From Sphingomonas sp. BT-65 (GTDB lineage: Bacteria; Pseudomonadota; Alphaproteobacteria; Sphingomonadales; Sphingomonadaceae): a DNA stretch of 64,000 nt. Shown here piece by piece: positions 19,865 to 28,588 of this stretch. Within the stretch, counting starts at the first letter, position 1. Each line of letters starts with the position of its first letter. The translations under genes were made by a program, and so were the position numbers. A model generated the notes under the pieces. That model was not told the DNA's origin. It was given only the letters and a program-made list of their open reading frames with translations, and made no database searches. The stretch covers positions 1,798,001-1,862,000 of the forward strand of contig NZ_JAPCIA010000001.1 of the NCBI RefSeq assembly GCF_026107375.2. The letters are read 5' to 3'.

Positions 19865-19916
19865 TCGTCGCCGGGGCCTGTGCCCCGCTCGAACGATCAC
19901 ACACGGAGATTTTGAG

Positions 19917-21338
19917 ATGAAGACACAGATATCGCTCGCCGCCCTGCTGGCGGCGGCGCCGCTGCCCGTCGCGGCCCAGCAGCACGACCATGGCCAGCAC
20001 CAGATGCCGGCTCCCGCACCGGCGCCAACCCCGGCTCCGGCGCCGGCCCCCGCCCCGACGCCGACACCGGCCCCCGCACCGCAGCCGGATCACGGCCAGC
20101 ACCACATGCCCGCGCCTGCACCCACCCCGGCTCCGGCACCCACTCCGCACCAGCATCACCAGCATGGCCCCGCGCAAGAGGAGGCCGCTCCGACCAAGCC
20201 GGGCCCCCATGCCGTGATGGCGTCGGGCACCGCGCTGCTCCCCGCGGCGGAGGGCGGCCAGCATGATGGCCTTCACCTCATGGCCGGCGACTGGATGATC
20301 ATGGGCCATGGCTATCTGTGGGGCGTCGCCACCGACCAGGGCGGGCCGCGCGGCGACGACATGGCCTTCGTCCAGTCGATGGGGATGGTGACCGCCGCTC
20401 GCGACCTGGGCGAAGGTGCGCGGATCGAGCTCAGGACGATGTTCAGCCTCGAACCGCTGATGGGGCGGCGCGGCTATCCCAATTTGTTCGCGACCGGCGA
20501 GACCGCGTTCGGCGAGGCGCTGGTCGATCGCCAGCACCCGCACGACCTGTTCATGGAGCTGGCGGCGCGAGTCGAGGTCGATGTCGCCGACGGCGCCACC
20601 GCCTTCCTCTATGGCGGGCCGGTGGGCGAGCCTGCGCTGGGGCCGCCCGCCTTCATGCACCGCCGCTCGGCGCGCTACCAGCCGATGTCGCCGATCGCGC
20701 ACCACTGGTTCGATTCGACTCATATCACCTACGGCGTCGCCACGGCCGGGGTGCGAACGCGCGCGTTCCAGCTCGAGGGATCGCTATTCACCGGGCGCGA
20801 GCCCGACGAGGAGCGCTGGGGGATCGACACGCCCAAGTTCGATTCGTGGAGCTTGCGCGCGACGCTCACCCCCTCGCCCAACTGGGCGATGCAGGTGAGC
20901 CATGGGCGGCTCAAGGAGCCCGAGGCGCTGCACGGCGGGGACGAGGCGCGGACCACCGCGAGCGTGCATTATGCCCGCGGCGGGCTCTCCGCGACGCTCG
21001 CCTTCTCGGCCAAGAACCGCATCCCCGGTGACACGCTGACCGCGTGGCTGGCCGAGGCGAATTGGGACATCGACGCCCGTCACACGCTGTTCGGGCGCGC
21101 CGAGGTGACCGAGAATAGCGAGCTGTTCCCCGATCACGCCCATCCGCTGCACGATCAGGCGTTCCGCGTCGCGCGGTTCGAGGGCGGCTATGCCTATCGC
21201 ATCCCGATCGTGAAGTCGGTCAACCTCGCGCTGGGCGGGACGGTGGCGGCCTATGCCAAGCCCGACGCGCTCGATCCCTATTACGGCAAGTCGCCGGTCA
21301 GCGTGACCGGGTTCGCCAAGCTCTCGCTCGGGAGCTAG
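19917..21338 (+). CDS. His/Pro-rich outer-membrane barrel-like protein, possible metal role
   Basis: A protein of 473 residues. The signal peptide (to about AAQQ, residue 21) is followed by a low-complexity region (about 22-95) of Pro-Ala-Pro repeats interrupted by HDHGQHQM, DHGQHHM and HQHHQHG, three His/Met clusters fit for metal binding. The rest (GLHLMAGDWMIMGHGYLWG, FSLEPLMGRRGYPNLFATGE, RQHPHDLFMELAARVEV, then alternating strands to the end) reads as an outer-membrane beta-barrel ending in FAKLSLGS. I do not recognise a named family. Together with the upstream CxxC/Met-rich protein, the content suggests copper or similar metal handling. Confidence 0.65.
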   Translation: MKTQISLAALLAAAPLPVAAQQHDHGQHQMPAPAPAPTPAPAPAPAPTPTPAPAPQPDHGQHHMPAPAPTPAPAPTPHQHHQHGPAQEEAAPTKPGPHAVMASGTALLPAAEGGQHDGLHLMAGDWMIMGHGYLWGVATDQGGPRGDDMAFVQSMGMVTAARDLGEGARIELRTMFSLEPLMGRRGYPNLFATGETAFGEALVDRQHPHDLFMELAARVEVDVADGATAFLYGGPVGEPALGPPAFMHRRSARYQPMSPIAHHWFDSTHITYGVATAGVRTRAFQLEGSLFTGREPDEERWGIDTPKFDSWSLRATLTPSPNWAMQVSHGRLKEPEALHGGDEARTTASVHYARGGLSATLAFSAKNRIPGDTLTAWLAEANWDIDARHTLFGRAEVTENSELFPDHAHPLHDQAFRVARFEGGYAYRIPIVKSVNLALGGTVAAYAKPDALDPYYGKSPVSVTGFAKLSLGS

Positions 21339-21376
21339 CCTTCGTCGTGTAACGCAATCCGATTAGGGCCGCCGCC

Positions 21377-22615
21377 ATGCGCTGGATCAAGACCGTGGCG
21401 GCGGCTGCAATCGCCGGATTGCTCTATGCCTGCACCACCCCGCCCGCGATCGCGCCCACGCCGCCGGCGCCCGCGGGCGAGGTTCGGACGCCGGTGACCA
21501 TCCTGATCTCGATCGACGGCTTCCGCGCCGACTATCTCGACCGGGGAATCACCCCGGCGCTGTCGCGGCTGGCGACGGCGGGCGCGCGCGGCGCGATGCG
21601 GCCGGCCTTCCCGACCAAGACCTTCCCCAATCATTATGCGATCGTCACCGGCCTCGTCCCCGATCGCAACGGCATCGTCGCCAATCGCTTCGAGGATCCG
21701 GCGCGGCCGGGCGAGACGTTCACCATGGCCGTCACCGACCCCTATTGGTGGGAACAGGGCGAGCCGATCTGGGTGGCGGCGGAGAAGGCCGGCATCCGCA
21801 CCGCGACGATGTTCTGGCCAGGCTCGAACGTGAAGATCCAGGGCGCCTATCCATCGGACTGGCAGCAGTTCAGCCAGCAGGTCAGCGGGCGGCAGCGCGT
21901 CGACGCGGTGATCGACTGGATGCGGCGGCCCGCTGCGACGCGCCCGCGCTTCGCAACGCTCTATTTCGATGTCGTCGACACCGCCGGCCATCGCTTCGGA
22001 CCCGACGCCGCCGAGACCAATGCGGTGTTGCGCGACGTCGATGCGCTGATCGGCCGGCTGACCGACGAGCTCGCGGCGCTGGGCCAGCCCGCGAACCTCG
22101 TGATCGTCGCCGATCACGGCATGGCGGCGGCGAGCACCGAGCGGCTGATCCGGCTCGACCAGATCGCCAACCCGCAGGACTATCGCGTGATCGAGGAGGG
22201 CCCGTTCGCGACGATCGAGCCGCAGCCGGGACGCGGGGCGGCGCTGGCCGCGGCGCTGCGCAAGCCGCATCCGCGGATGCAATGCTGGCGCCAGGCCGAG
22301 ATCCCCGCGCGGCTGCGCTATGGCCGCAACCCGCGGGTGGCGTCGTTCCTGTGCCTCGCCGAGACGGGCTGGATGATCGCCACCAAGCCCCCCGCCGAGC
22401 CGTGGCACGGCGGCAATCACGGCTGGGACAATGCCGCGCCCGAGATGCAGGCATTGTTCATCGCCAGCGGACCCGCCTTCGCCGCGGGCGTGCGGCTGCC
22501 GCCGTTCGACAATGTCGACGTCTATCCGCTGCTGCGCACGCTGATCGGGCTGCCCGCCGCGCCTGGGATCGACGGCGATGACTCGGCGCTGAGGCCCGCC
22601 CTGCGCGCACGATAG
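21377..22615 (+). CDS. ectonucleotide pyrophosphatase/phosphodiesterase (NPP) family lipoprotein
   Basis: A protein of 412 residues with a signal peptide and likely lipobox (LLYAC, about residue 19). The alkaline-phosphatase-superfamily NPP signature is complete: ILISIDGFRADYLDR (first metal Asp), FPTKTFPNHYAIVTGLVPDRNGI with the nucleophilic Thr, YFDVVDTAGHRFGPD (Asp/His ligands), IVADHGM (Asp/His), and GNHGWDN with the last His. Such enzymes hydrolyse nucleotide pyrophosphate or phosphodiester bonds outside the cytosol; the physiological substrate is not known. It starts 38 bp after the barrel protein. Confidence 0.9.
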   Translation: MRWIKTVAAAAIAGLLYACTTPPAIAPTPPAPAGEVRTPVTILISIDGFRADYLDRGITPALSRLATAGARGAMRPAFPTKTFPNHYAIVTGLVPDRNGIVANRFEDPARPGETFTMAVTDPYWWEQGEPIWVAAEKAGIRTATMFWPGSNVKIQGAYPSDWQQFSQQVSGRQRVDAVIDWMRRPAATRPRFATLYFDVVDTAGHRFGPDAAETNAVLRDVDALIGRLTDELAALGQPANLVIVADHGMAAASTERLIRLDQIANPQDYRVIEEGPFATIEPQPGRGAALAAALRKPHPRMQCWRQAEIPARLRYGRNPRVASFLCLAETGWMIATKPPAEPWHGGNHGWDNAAPEMQALFIASGPAFAAGVRLPPFDNVDVYPLLRTLIGLPAAPGIDGDDSALRPALRAR

Positions 22616-22653
22616 GGCTTGCAAAAGATAGGTTTCAAGGCGAAACTGATTCC

Positions 22654-23103
22654 ATGAAATATTTCGAGGACCTGACGGTCGGCGAGAAAGCGAGCTTCGG
22701 CTCGTACGAGGTGACGCGCGAGGAAGTGCTGGCGTTCGCGGGGAAATACGACCCGCAACCCTTCCACCTGTCCGACGAGGCCGCGGCCAAGACGCATTTC
22801 GGGAAGCTCGCCGCGAGCGGCTGGCACACCTGCGCGATGACCATGGCGATGTTCGTCGAGCATATGAAGGCCAACCCCTCGGCCAGCCTCGGTGCTGGCG
22901 GGATCGACGAACTGCGCTGGATCAAGCCGGTCTATCCCGGCGACACGCTGCGCTGCGAGAACGAGCTGCTCGAGAAGGAGCCGATGGAAAAGCGGCCCGA
23001 GATGGGACGCACGCGCGCACGGATGACCGTCTACAACCAGCATGACGAGCCGGTGATGAGCTTCGTTGCGCGCGGATTGGTGGCGCGGCGGCCCGCAGTC
23101 TAA
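22654..23103 (+). CDS. MaoC family (R)-specific hydratase
   Basis: A protein of 149 residues with a single hot-dog domain. The hydratase-2 motif is YDPQPFHLSDEAAAKTHFGKLAASGWHT near residues 30-58, with the catalytic Asp/His pair. IKPVYPGDTLRCENELLE is the second typical segment. It would hydrate enoyl-CoA or a similar thioester; the substrate cannot be predicted. The gene starts 38 bp after the NPP gene on the same strand. It ends 22 bp before the convergent stress-type gene. Confidence 0.88.
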   Translation: MKYFEDLTVGEKASFGSYEVTREEVLAFAGKYDPQPFHLSDEAAAKTHFGKLAASGWHTCAMTMAMFVEHMKANPSASLGAGGIDELRWIKPVYPGDTLRCENELLEKEPMEKRPEMGRTRARMTVYNQHDEPVMSFVARGLVARRPAV

Positions 23104-23125
23104 GCCACAGGCCGCCGTCTATCGA

Positions 23126-23653
23126 TTAGTCGCGGCGGTTCTCGCGCCGCAGCTCGCGGCGGTCCTGACGATATTCGCGGCGATACTCGCGCCGGTCGTC
23201 GCGGCGCTCGGCGCGGTATTCGGGCCGGGTCACCTGACCGCTGCGATAGGCCTGACGGTCTCCGCGACGGTCCTGGCGGAAGGCGCGGTCGTCGACGCGG
23301 CGGTCCTGGCGGAACTCGCGCCAATTCTCGCGCACCTCGCGGCGGTCACCCCGCCAATTGTGGCGGCGCTGCTCCCAATAGCGGCGCTGCGCGCCGCTCC
23401 AGCGGACGGGACGGCGGTAGCGGTCGTAGACGTAGTAGCCACTGCCCGGGTAATAATAGTCGCCATACCAGCCCCAGTAGGGGCTGCCGTAATAGCCTCC
23501 ACCATAGTAGCCGCCATAATAATCGTCGTCGTAATAGCCGCCGCTACCATAGCCGAGCGAGACGCCGGAATAGCCATAGCCGTCGGTGCACGCCGACAGG
23601 CCCAGCGCCGCCGCGCCGATCAGCCCTGCGGTGAAGATACGCGGGATGTACAT
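23126..23653 (-). CDS. Tyr/Gly- and Arg/Asp-rich exported lipoprotein
   Basis: A protein of 175 residues from the ATG at 23653 (GGAGAG upstream). A lipobox LSAC at about residue 21 is followed by a Tyr/Gly-rich stretch (GGYYDDDYYGGYYGGGYYGS, about 36-75) and then a long helical region full of Arg, Asp and Gln (REVRENWREFRQDRRVDDRA...). No enzymatic domain is seen. A perfect GGAAC-N17-CGTT promoter lies 40 bp upstream, which predicts control by the general stress sigma factor EcfG. The role may be envelope protection under stress; that is inference. Confidence 0.78.
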   Translation of the reverse strand: MYIPRIFTAGLIGAAALGLSACTDGYGYSGVSLGYGSGGYYDDDYYGGYYGGGYYGSPYWGWYGDYYYPGSGYYVYDRYRRPVRWSGAQRRYWEQRRHNWRGDRREVRENWREFRQDRRVDDRAFRQDRRGDRQAYRSGQVTRPEYRAERRDDRREYRREYRQDRRELRRENRRD

Positions 23654-23692
23654 GTCACTCTCCACGGGCGCATGGCGCGCCATCCTATTGAT

Positions 23693-23718
23693 AACGGGAG
23701 AGTTGACGCCCCGGTTCC
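23693..23718 (-). promoter_or_regulatory. sigma-EcfG general stress promoter
   Basis: On the minus strand GGAAC (23718-23714), a 17-base spacer, then CGTT (23696-23693). This matches the alphaproteobacterial EcfG consensus GGAAC-N16/17-CGTT exactly. It sits directly after the apt stop codon and 40 bp before the start of the Tyr/Arg-rich lipoprotein gene. Confidence 0.75.
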
Positions 23719-24252
23719 TTAATGCCCCTTGAACGCTGTCAGGGCCGTCACATGGATGCCCTCGGCACGCAGCGCGTCGGCGCCGCCGAGATCGGGCAGG
23801 TCGATCACGAACGCCGCCTCGGTCACCTGCGCGCCGGCCTTGCGCAGCAGCCGGACCGCGGCGCGCGCGGTGCCGCCGGTGGCGATGAGGTCGTCGATCA
23901 GCAGCACGCGCGCGCCGGGCGCGAACGCGTCGGCGTGGATCGCAATACGGTCGGTGCCGTACTCAAGGGCATAGTCCTCGGCGACGGTGGCTCCGGGCAG
24001 CTTGCCGTCCTTGCGCACGAGCAGAACGCCCGCGCCGAGCGCGAGCGCCACGGGCGAGGCGAAGATGAAGCCGCGCGCCTCGATCCCGGCGACGAGGTCG
24101 ACCGGGCTGTCCACCGCGTCGACGATTCCCTCGACCGCGCGGGCGAGCCCGGCGGGGTCGAGCAGCAGCGTGGTGATGTCGCGGAACATGATCCCCGGCT
24201 TGGGGAAATCGGGGATGGTGCGGATCAGCGCGGCGAGGTCGTCGGCAGGCAT
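23719..24252 (-). CDS. apt: adenine phosphoribosyltransferase
   Basis: A protein of 177 residues that salvages adenine with PRPP to AMP. LAALIRTIPDFPKPGIMFRDITTLL is the N-terminal signature, VAGIEARGFIFASPVALALG the nucleotide-fold core, and VLLIDDLIATGGTARAAVRLL near residue 115-135 the PRPP-binding motif. The length is normal. The upstream neighbour is the cytochrome c1 gene on the same strand, but a strong hairpin (24274-24299) lies between them, so apt is probably transcribed separately or by readthrough. Confidence 0.97.
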   Translation of the reverse strand: MPADDLAALIRTIPDFPKPGIMFRDITTLLLDPAGLARAVEGIVDAVDSPVDLVAGIEARGFIFASPVALALGAGVLLVRKDGKLPGATVAEDYALEYGTDRIAIHADAFAPGARVLLIDDLIATGGTARAAVRLLRKAGAQVTEAAFVIDLPDLGGADALRAEGIHVTALTAFKGH

Positions 24253-24273
24253 CGTCTTATCCCTTCAAACGAA

Positions 24274-24299
24274 CGGCCCGGGAATCGCTTCCCGGGCCG
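24274..24299 (-). terminator. hairpin terminator of the bc1 operon
   Basis: The perfect 10-bp stem CGGCCCGGGA/TCCCGGGCCG has a 6-base loop and lies 27 bp after the cytochrome c1 stop. On the minus strand it is followed by TTCGTTTG, a modest T-tract. Confidence 0.65.
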
Positions 24300-24326
24300 A
24301 TGGAGAAACTTGTCCAGGCGAAGGTC

Positions 24327-25160
24327 TCAGTCCTTCACGTTCCGCCAGATCTGCTTCTTGGCGCCATAGGCGAGGAAGCAGAAGATCAGGAGGAAGATGA
24401 CCGTCGCGAGACCGGCGGTCTTGCGCGCTTCCATCTTGGGCTCGGCGGTCCAGGTCAGGAACGCCGCGACGTCCTTCGCGTAATTGTCGCGCGTTGCGGC
24501 GGTGCCGTCGGAATAGGTCACCTGCCCGTTACTGAGCGGCGGGATCATCGCGAGGTTGAGCGTCGCGAAATAGGGGTTGTAGTGCAGCCCCTGCGGCGTC
24601 TTGGCCTCCGGGAACTCCTTGAGCAGCTCGGCCGGCTGGTCCTGATAGCCGGTCAGCAGCGAGTAGATGTAGTTGCTGCCGTCGTGGCGCGCCTTGGCCA
24701 TCAGCGAGAGGTCGGGCGGGATCGCGTTGTTGTTCGCGGCGCGCGCGGCGACGTCGTTGGCATAGGGCGACGGGAAGCGATCCGAGGGGATGCCGTCGCG
24801 GGTCGCCGGCTCGCCCGTCTCCGGGTTGATCGACGGGACCTGGAAGCCCTTGGCGATCGTCTTCACCTGGCCTTCGTCATAGCCCAGCGCCTGAAGGTCG
24901 CGGAACGACACCAGGCGCAGCGAGTGACAGGCGGCGCAGACTTCCTTGTAGACCTGCAGGCCGCGCTGGAGCTGGCGGTTGTCGTACTTGCCGAAGAAGC
25001 CGTTGAACGAGAAGTCCACCTTCTTGGGATGATGGTGGAATTCATGCTCCGCGGTCGCCGCGGGGGGCTCCTTGATCCAGTTGTAGACCGTGTCCCAGAT
25101 GCCGAGGAGAAGGGCGAAGACGAAGCCGACGCCGATGATAAATCCGCCGATGCGAACCAT
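24327..25160 (-). CDS. petC: ubiquinol-cytochrome c reductase cytochrome c1 subunit
   Basis: A protein of 277 residues. Residues about 5-25 form an N-terminal hydrophobic helix. The haem c site CAACHSLRLVSFRDL lies near residue 75-79. The sixth-ligand Met is probably in the ATLNLAMIPPLSNGQVTYSDG region. A C-terminal helix (ATVIFLLIFCFLAYGAKKQ) anchors it in the inner membrane. It passes electrons from the Rieske protein to soluble or membrane cytochrome c in the bc1 complex. It is the last gene of petA-petB-petC, 17 bp after petB. The N-terminal extension before the haem site contains the HEFHHHPKKVDFSFNGFFGKYDN segment typical of alphaproteobacteria. Confidence 0.96.
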   Translation of the reverse strand: MVRIGGFIIGVGFVFALLLGIWDTVYNWIKEPPAATAEHEFHHHPKKVDFSFNGFFGKYDNRQLQRGLQVYKEVCAACHSLRLVSFRDLQALGYDEGQVKTIAKGFQVPSINPETGEPATRDGIPSDRFPSPYANDVAARAANNNAIPPDLSLMAKARHDGSNYIYSLLTGYQDQPAELLKEFPEAKTPQGLHYNPYFATLNLAMIPPLSNGQVTYSDGTAATRDNYAKDVAAFLTWTAEPKMEARKTAGLATVIFLLIFCFLAYGAKKQIWRNVKD

Positions 25161-25177
25161 GTTGTCTCAAGCCCCTT

Positions 25178-26467
25178 TTATTCGGCAGCCAGCGCGGTCT
25201 GCGCAGGCGAGGTGCCACCCTTGCCGGCCAGCACAGCCTCGGTGATCGAGTTGGGCAGCGGACGCGGACGCTCCATCGCCGACACGATCGGCAGGATCAC
25301 GAGGAAGTGCAGGAAGTAATAGGCGGTGGCGATCTGGCCGATCAGGATCACGCCCGGCGACGGCGCGGCGCCGCCGATGTAACCCAGCACGATCACGTCG
25401 ACGAGCAGCACCAGCAGGAACCAGCGATAGGCCGGCCGGTAATTGGCCGAGCGCACCGGCGAGGTGTCGAGCCACGGCAGGAAGAACAGCAGCAGGATCG
25501 AGCCGAACATCGCCAGCACGCCCCACAGCTTCGCCGGGAAGATGAAGTCGATCGTGAACGACTTCAGGATCGCGTAGAAGGGCAGGAAATACCATTCGGG
25601 CACGATGTGCGCCGGGGTCGAGAGCGGGTTGGCCGGGATATAGTTGTCCGGGTGGCCCAGCAGGTTTGGCGCGAAGAAGATCAGCGCCGCGAACACCAGC
25701 AGCACCACGCCGACGCCGACGCCGTCCTTGGCGGTGTAATAGGGGTGGAACGGCACGGTATCCTGCTCGCTCTTCACCTCGACGCCGGTCGGGTTCGACG
25801 AACCCGGGATGTGCAGCGCCCAGATGTGGAGGATGACCACGCCGGCGATCACGAACGGCAGCAGATAGTGGAGCGAGAAGAAGCGGTTGAGCGCGGCGTT
25901 GTCCGGCGCGAAGCCGCCGAGCAGCCAGATGCGGATCGTCTCGCCCACGCCCGGGATCGCCGAGAAGAAGCCGGTGATCACCTGCGCGCCCCAGAAGCTC
26001 ATCTGGCCCCAGGGAAGGACATAGCCCATGAAGGCGGTGGCCATCATCAGCAGGAAGATGACGACGCCGAGCAGCCACACCATCTCGCGCGGCGCCTTGT
26101 ACGATCCGTACCAGAGGCCGCGGGCGATGTGGATGTAGACGACGAGCAGGAACATCGACGCGCCATTGGCGTGCGCATAGCGGAGGAACCAGCCGGCGTT
26201 CACATCGCGCATGATGTGCTCGACCGAGTCGAAGGCGATCCCGGCGTTCGCCGCATAGTGCATCGCGAGCACGATGCCGGTGACGATCTGGATCACCAGG
26301 AACATCCCGGCGAGCACGCCGAAGTTCCAGAAATAGTTGAGGTTGCGCGGGACCGGATAGCCGGCGCCGACCGCGTTGTAGACGAAGCGCGGAAGCGGGA
26401 GCCGGTCGTCCACCCACTTCATCAGCGGGTGCTTCGGTTCATACTGCTTTGCCCAGGGAAAGCTCAT
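25178..26467 (-). CDS. petB: ubiquinol-cytochrome c reductase cytochrome b subunit
   Basis: A polytopic protein of 429 residues with eight predicted membrane helices. The haem-ligand helices carry [20 protein letters not shown] plus [11 protein letters not shown] and [21 protein letters not shown]. The quinol-site signature is [13 protein letters not shown], and [19 protein letters not shown] is the other conserved segment. It forms the quinone-binding core of the bc1 complex. It is 14 bp after the Rieske gene and 17 bp before cytochrome c1, a tight operon. A larger overlapping frame on the same strand is a shadow of this gene. Confidence 0.97.
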   Translation of the reverse strand: MSFPWAKQYEPKHPLMKWVDDRLPLPRFVYNAVGAGYPVPRNLNYFWNFGVLAGMFLVIQIVTGIVLAMHYAANAGIAFDSVEHIMRDVNAGWFLRYAHANGASMFLLVVYIHIARGLWYGSYKAPREMVWLLGVVIFLLMMATAFMGYVLPWGQMSFWGAQVITGFFSAIPGVGETIRIWLLGGFAPDNAALNRFFSLHYLLPFVIAGVVILHIWALHIPGSSNPTGVEVKSEQDTVPFHPYYTAKDGVGVGVVLLVFAALIFFAPNLLGHPDNYIPANPLSTPAHIVPEWYFLPFYAILKSFTIDFIFPAKLWGVLAMFGSILLLFFLPWLDTSPVRSANYRPAYRWFLLVLLVDVIVLGYIGGAAPSPGVILIGQIATAYYFLHFLVILPIVSAMERPRPLPNSITEAVLAGKGGTSPAQTALAAE

Positions 26468-26481
26468 TGCCTGTTCGCCCC

Positions 26482-27054
26482 TCAGCCGACCCGGATCGCG
26501 GTGTCGGAAATGAATTCATACGGCGGCACCTCGAGATTCTTGGGTGCCGGGCCGGTGCGGATGCGGGCGGCTGTGTCATAGGCCGAGCCGTGGCACGGGC
26601 AAAAATAACCGCCGAACGGCCCCTTGTTCTCGCCCTCGCCCGCGCCCAGCGGCACGCAGCCGAGATGGGTGCAGACGCCGAGCGTGACCAGCCAGTTTTC
26701 CTTGCCCGCCTTGGTGCGCTCGGCGAGCGTCTGCGGATCGCGCAGGTCGCTGACCGGCACCGCGTTCGCCTCGGCGATTTCCTTCGGCGTCAGGTTGCGG
26801 ACGAACAGCGGCTGCTTGCGGAAGCTGGCCTTGATCGACTGGCCGGGCTGGATCGCCGAGATGTCGAGCTCGGTGGTCGACAGCGCGAGCACGTCGGCCG
26901 ACGGGCTCATCTGCTGGACCAGCGGGATCGCGACGACGCCTGCGCCGACGCCAGCCCAGGCGACCGCGCCGATCGCGAGATAGTCGCGGCGGCGGGGATC
27001 GGCCGGCGCGTCGGTCGCTCCGTCCGGGGTAACAGCTTCATCAAGCGTTGCCAT
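26482..27054 (-). CDS. petA: ubiquinol-cytochrome c reductase Rieske iron-sulfur subunit
   Basis: A protein of 190 residues. The N-terminal anchor (about 22-50) starts with [21 protein letters not shown], with the RR motif fitting Tat export. The cluster-binding boxes are CTHLGC near residue 128 and CPCHGSAYD near residue 150, both intact, with the disulfide cysteines in place. It accepts electrons from quinol and passes them to cytochrome c1. It is the first gene of the bc1 operon. The region upstream (27055-27261) separates it from the divergent trmL. Confidence 0.97.
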   Translation of the reverse strand: MATLDEAVTPDGATDAPADPRRRDYLAIGAVAWAGVGAGVVAIPLVQQMSPSADVLALSTTELDISAIQPGQSIKASFRKQPLFVRNLTPKEIAEANAVPVSDLRDPQTLAERTKAGKENWLVTLGVCTHLGCVPLGAGEGENKGPFGGYFCPCHGSAYDTAARIRTGPAPKNLEVPPYEFISDTAIRVG

Positions 27055-27261
27055 GCATCAGCCCTTGCACTTCAAAAACCTGGCGCGAGTGCGCCTCTAT
27101 CGAATCCGGTGCGGCGAAGCGCGAACGCCACGCCAAATCCCCCGGTGCCCCCGGTGGTTGGGCGGCCTGATAGACGCCACATGCCGCATTTGCCAACCGC
27201 CTTTTTGTCTAGGATGGCCCCCACTTGTGACCGGTAGTGCCCCTGCCCTATCGGGAGAGCC

Positions 27262-27726
27262 ATGCGAGTTGCCCTGTTCCAGCCCGATATTGCCGGGAAT
27301 GTCGGCGCCGTCCTGCGGATCGGCGCGTGCCTGGCGACGCCGGTCGACCTGATCGAGCCGATGGGATTTGCGTGGGACGACAAGCGCGTGGCGCGGGCCG
27401 GCATGGATTATATCGATCATGTCGAGGTTTCCCGGCATGCGGACTGGGACGGTTTTGCGGGGCAGGCGGCGGGCCGACTCGTGCTGCTGACCACCAGGGC
27501 GGCGACGCCGTTGCACGCGTTCGCCTTCGCCGCTGACGATATCCTGCTGTTCGGGAGCGAGAGCGCGGGGGCGCCCGAGCACGTTCATACGCGGGCCGAT
27601 GCGCGGGTGGTGATCCCGATGGCGCCGGGGCTGCGCTCGCTCAACCTGTCGGTGTCGGTGGGGATCGTGCTGGCGGAAGCGCTGCGGCAAACCGGCGGCT
27701 GGCCTTTCGCCGCATCGATCGGCTAG
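27262..27726 (+). CDS. trmL: tRNA (cytidine(34)-2'-O)-methyltransferase
   Basis: A protein of 154 residues of the SPOUT class with a single domain. FQPDIAGNVGAVLRIGACL is the N-terminal motif 1, LLFGSESAGAPEHVH is motif 2, and VVIPMAPGLRSLNLSVSVGIVLAEALRQ is motif 3 with the trefoil-knot SAM site. TrmL methylates the ribose of the wobble nucleotide in certain leucine tRNAs. The start ATG has GGGAGAG upstream. hemF starts 10 bp downstream. Confidence 0.95.
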   Translation: MRVALFQPDIAGNVGAVLRIGACLATPVDLIEPMGFAWDDKRVARAGMDYIDHVEVSRHADWDGFAGQAAGRLVLLTTRAATPLHAFAFAADDILLFGSESAGAPEHVHTRADARVVIPMAPGLRSLNLSVSVGIVLAEALRQTGGWPFAASIG

Positions 27727-27736
27727 GGGGCCGCGC

Positions 27737-28588
27737 ATGCTGACCCTCGACGACCAACAAGCCACCGCCCGCGCCTGGTTCGAAGCGTTGCGCGACCTGA
27801 TCTGCGCCGAATTCGAGGGAATCGAGCGCGAGGCGGGATCGGACGCCGCGTTCGACTACACGCCCTGGGACCGCGCCGATCCCTCCGGAGAGCCCGGCGG
27901 GGGCGGCGTGCGCGGGGTGATGAAGGGCAAGGTGTTCGAGAAGGTCGGGGTCAACGTCTCGACCGTCGGCGGCATTTTCGAGGGCGATTTCGCCAAGTCG
28001 ATCCATGGCGCGGGCGAGGATCCGCGCTTCTTCGCCACCGGCATCAGCCTGGTCGCGCACATGGCCAATCCGCATGTGCCGGCGGTGCACATGAACACGC
28101 GCTTCCTGTGCACCACCAAGCGCTGGTTCGGCGGCGGGGCCGACCTCAATCCGCCGATTCCTTATGAGGACGACACCGCCGATTTCCATGCGGCGATGCA
28201 GGCGGCCTGCGACGCGCACGATCCCGCGCATTATCCGCGGTTCAAGCAATGGGCGGACGACTATTTCTACATCCCCCACCGCAAGGTGCATCGCGGGGTG
28301 GGCGGCATCTTCTACGATCACCTCGACAGCGAGGGCGACGCGTGGGACGCGAACTTCGCCTTCACCCGGGATGTCGGGCGGGCGTTCCTCGCCATCTTCC
28401 CCGCGATCGTGCGGCGGCGGATGGCCACGCCCTTCACCGAGGCGGACAAGGCACGGCAGCTCGAATGGCGCGGGCGCTATGCCGAGTTCAACCTGGTCTA
28501 TGATCGGGGAACGCTGTTCGGGCTCAAGACCGGCGGCAATATCGACGCGATCCTGATGAGCCTGCCGCCGGTCGCTACATGGGGCTGA
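27737..28588 (+). CDS. hemF: oxygen-dependent coproporphyrinogen-III oxidase
   Basis: A protein of 283 residues that carries out oxidative decarboxylation of coproporphyrinogen III to protoporphyrinogen IX in haem synthesis. Signatures are GGVRGVMKGKVFEKVGVNVS, NPHVPAVHMNTRF, WFGGGADLNPPIPYEDDTADFH, KVHRGVGGIFYDHLD and EWRGRYAEFNLVYDRGT near the C-terminus. The length is normal for HemF. It lies 10 bp after trmL and overlaps the next gene by 10 bp, so the three genes form one unit. Confidence 0.97.
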   Translation: MLTLDDQQATARAWFEALRDLICAEFEGIEREAGSDAAFDYTPWDRADPSGEPGGGGVRGVMKGKVFEKVGVNVSTVGGIFEGDFAKSIHGAGEDPRFFATGISLVAHMANPHVPAVHMNTRFLCTTKRWFGGGADLNPPIPYEDDTADFHAAMQAACDAHDPAHYPRFKQWADDYFYIPHRKVHRGVGGIFYDHLDSEGDAWDANFAFTRDVGRAFLAIFPAIVRRRMATPFTEADKARQLEWRGRYAEFNLVYDRGTLFGLKTGGNIDAILMSLPPVATWG

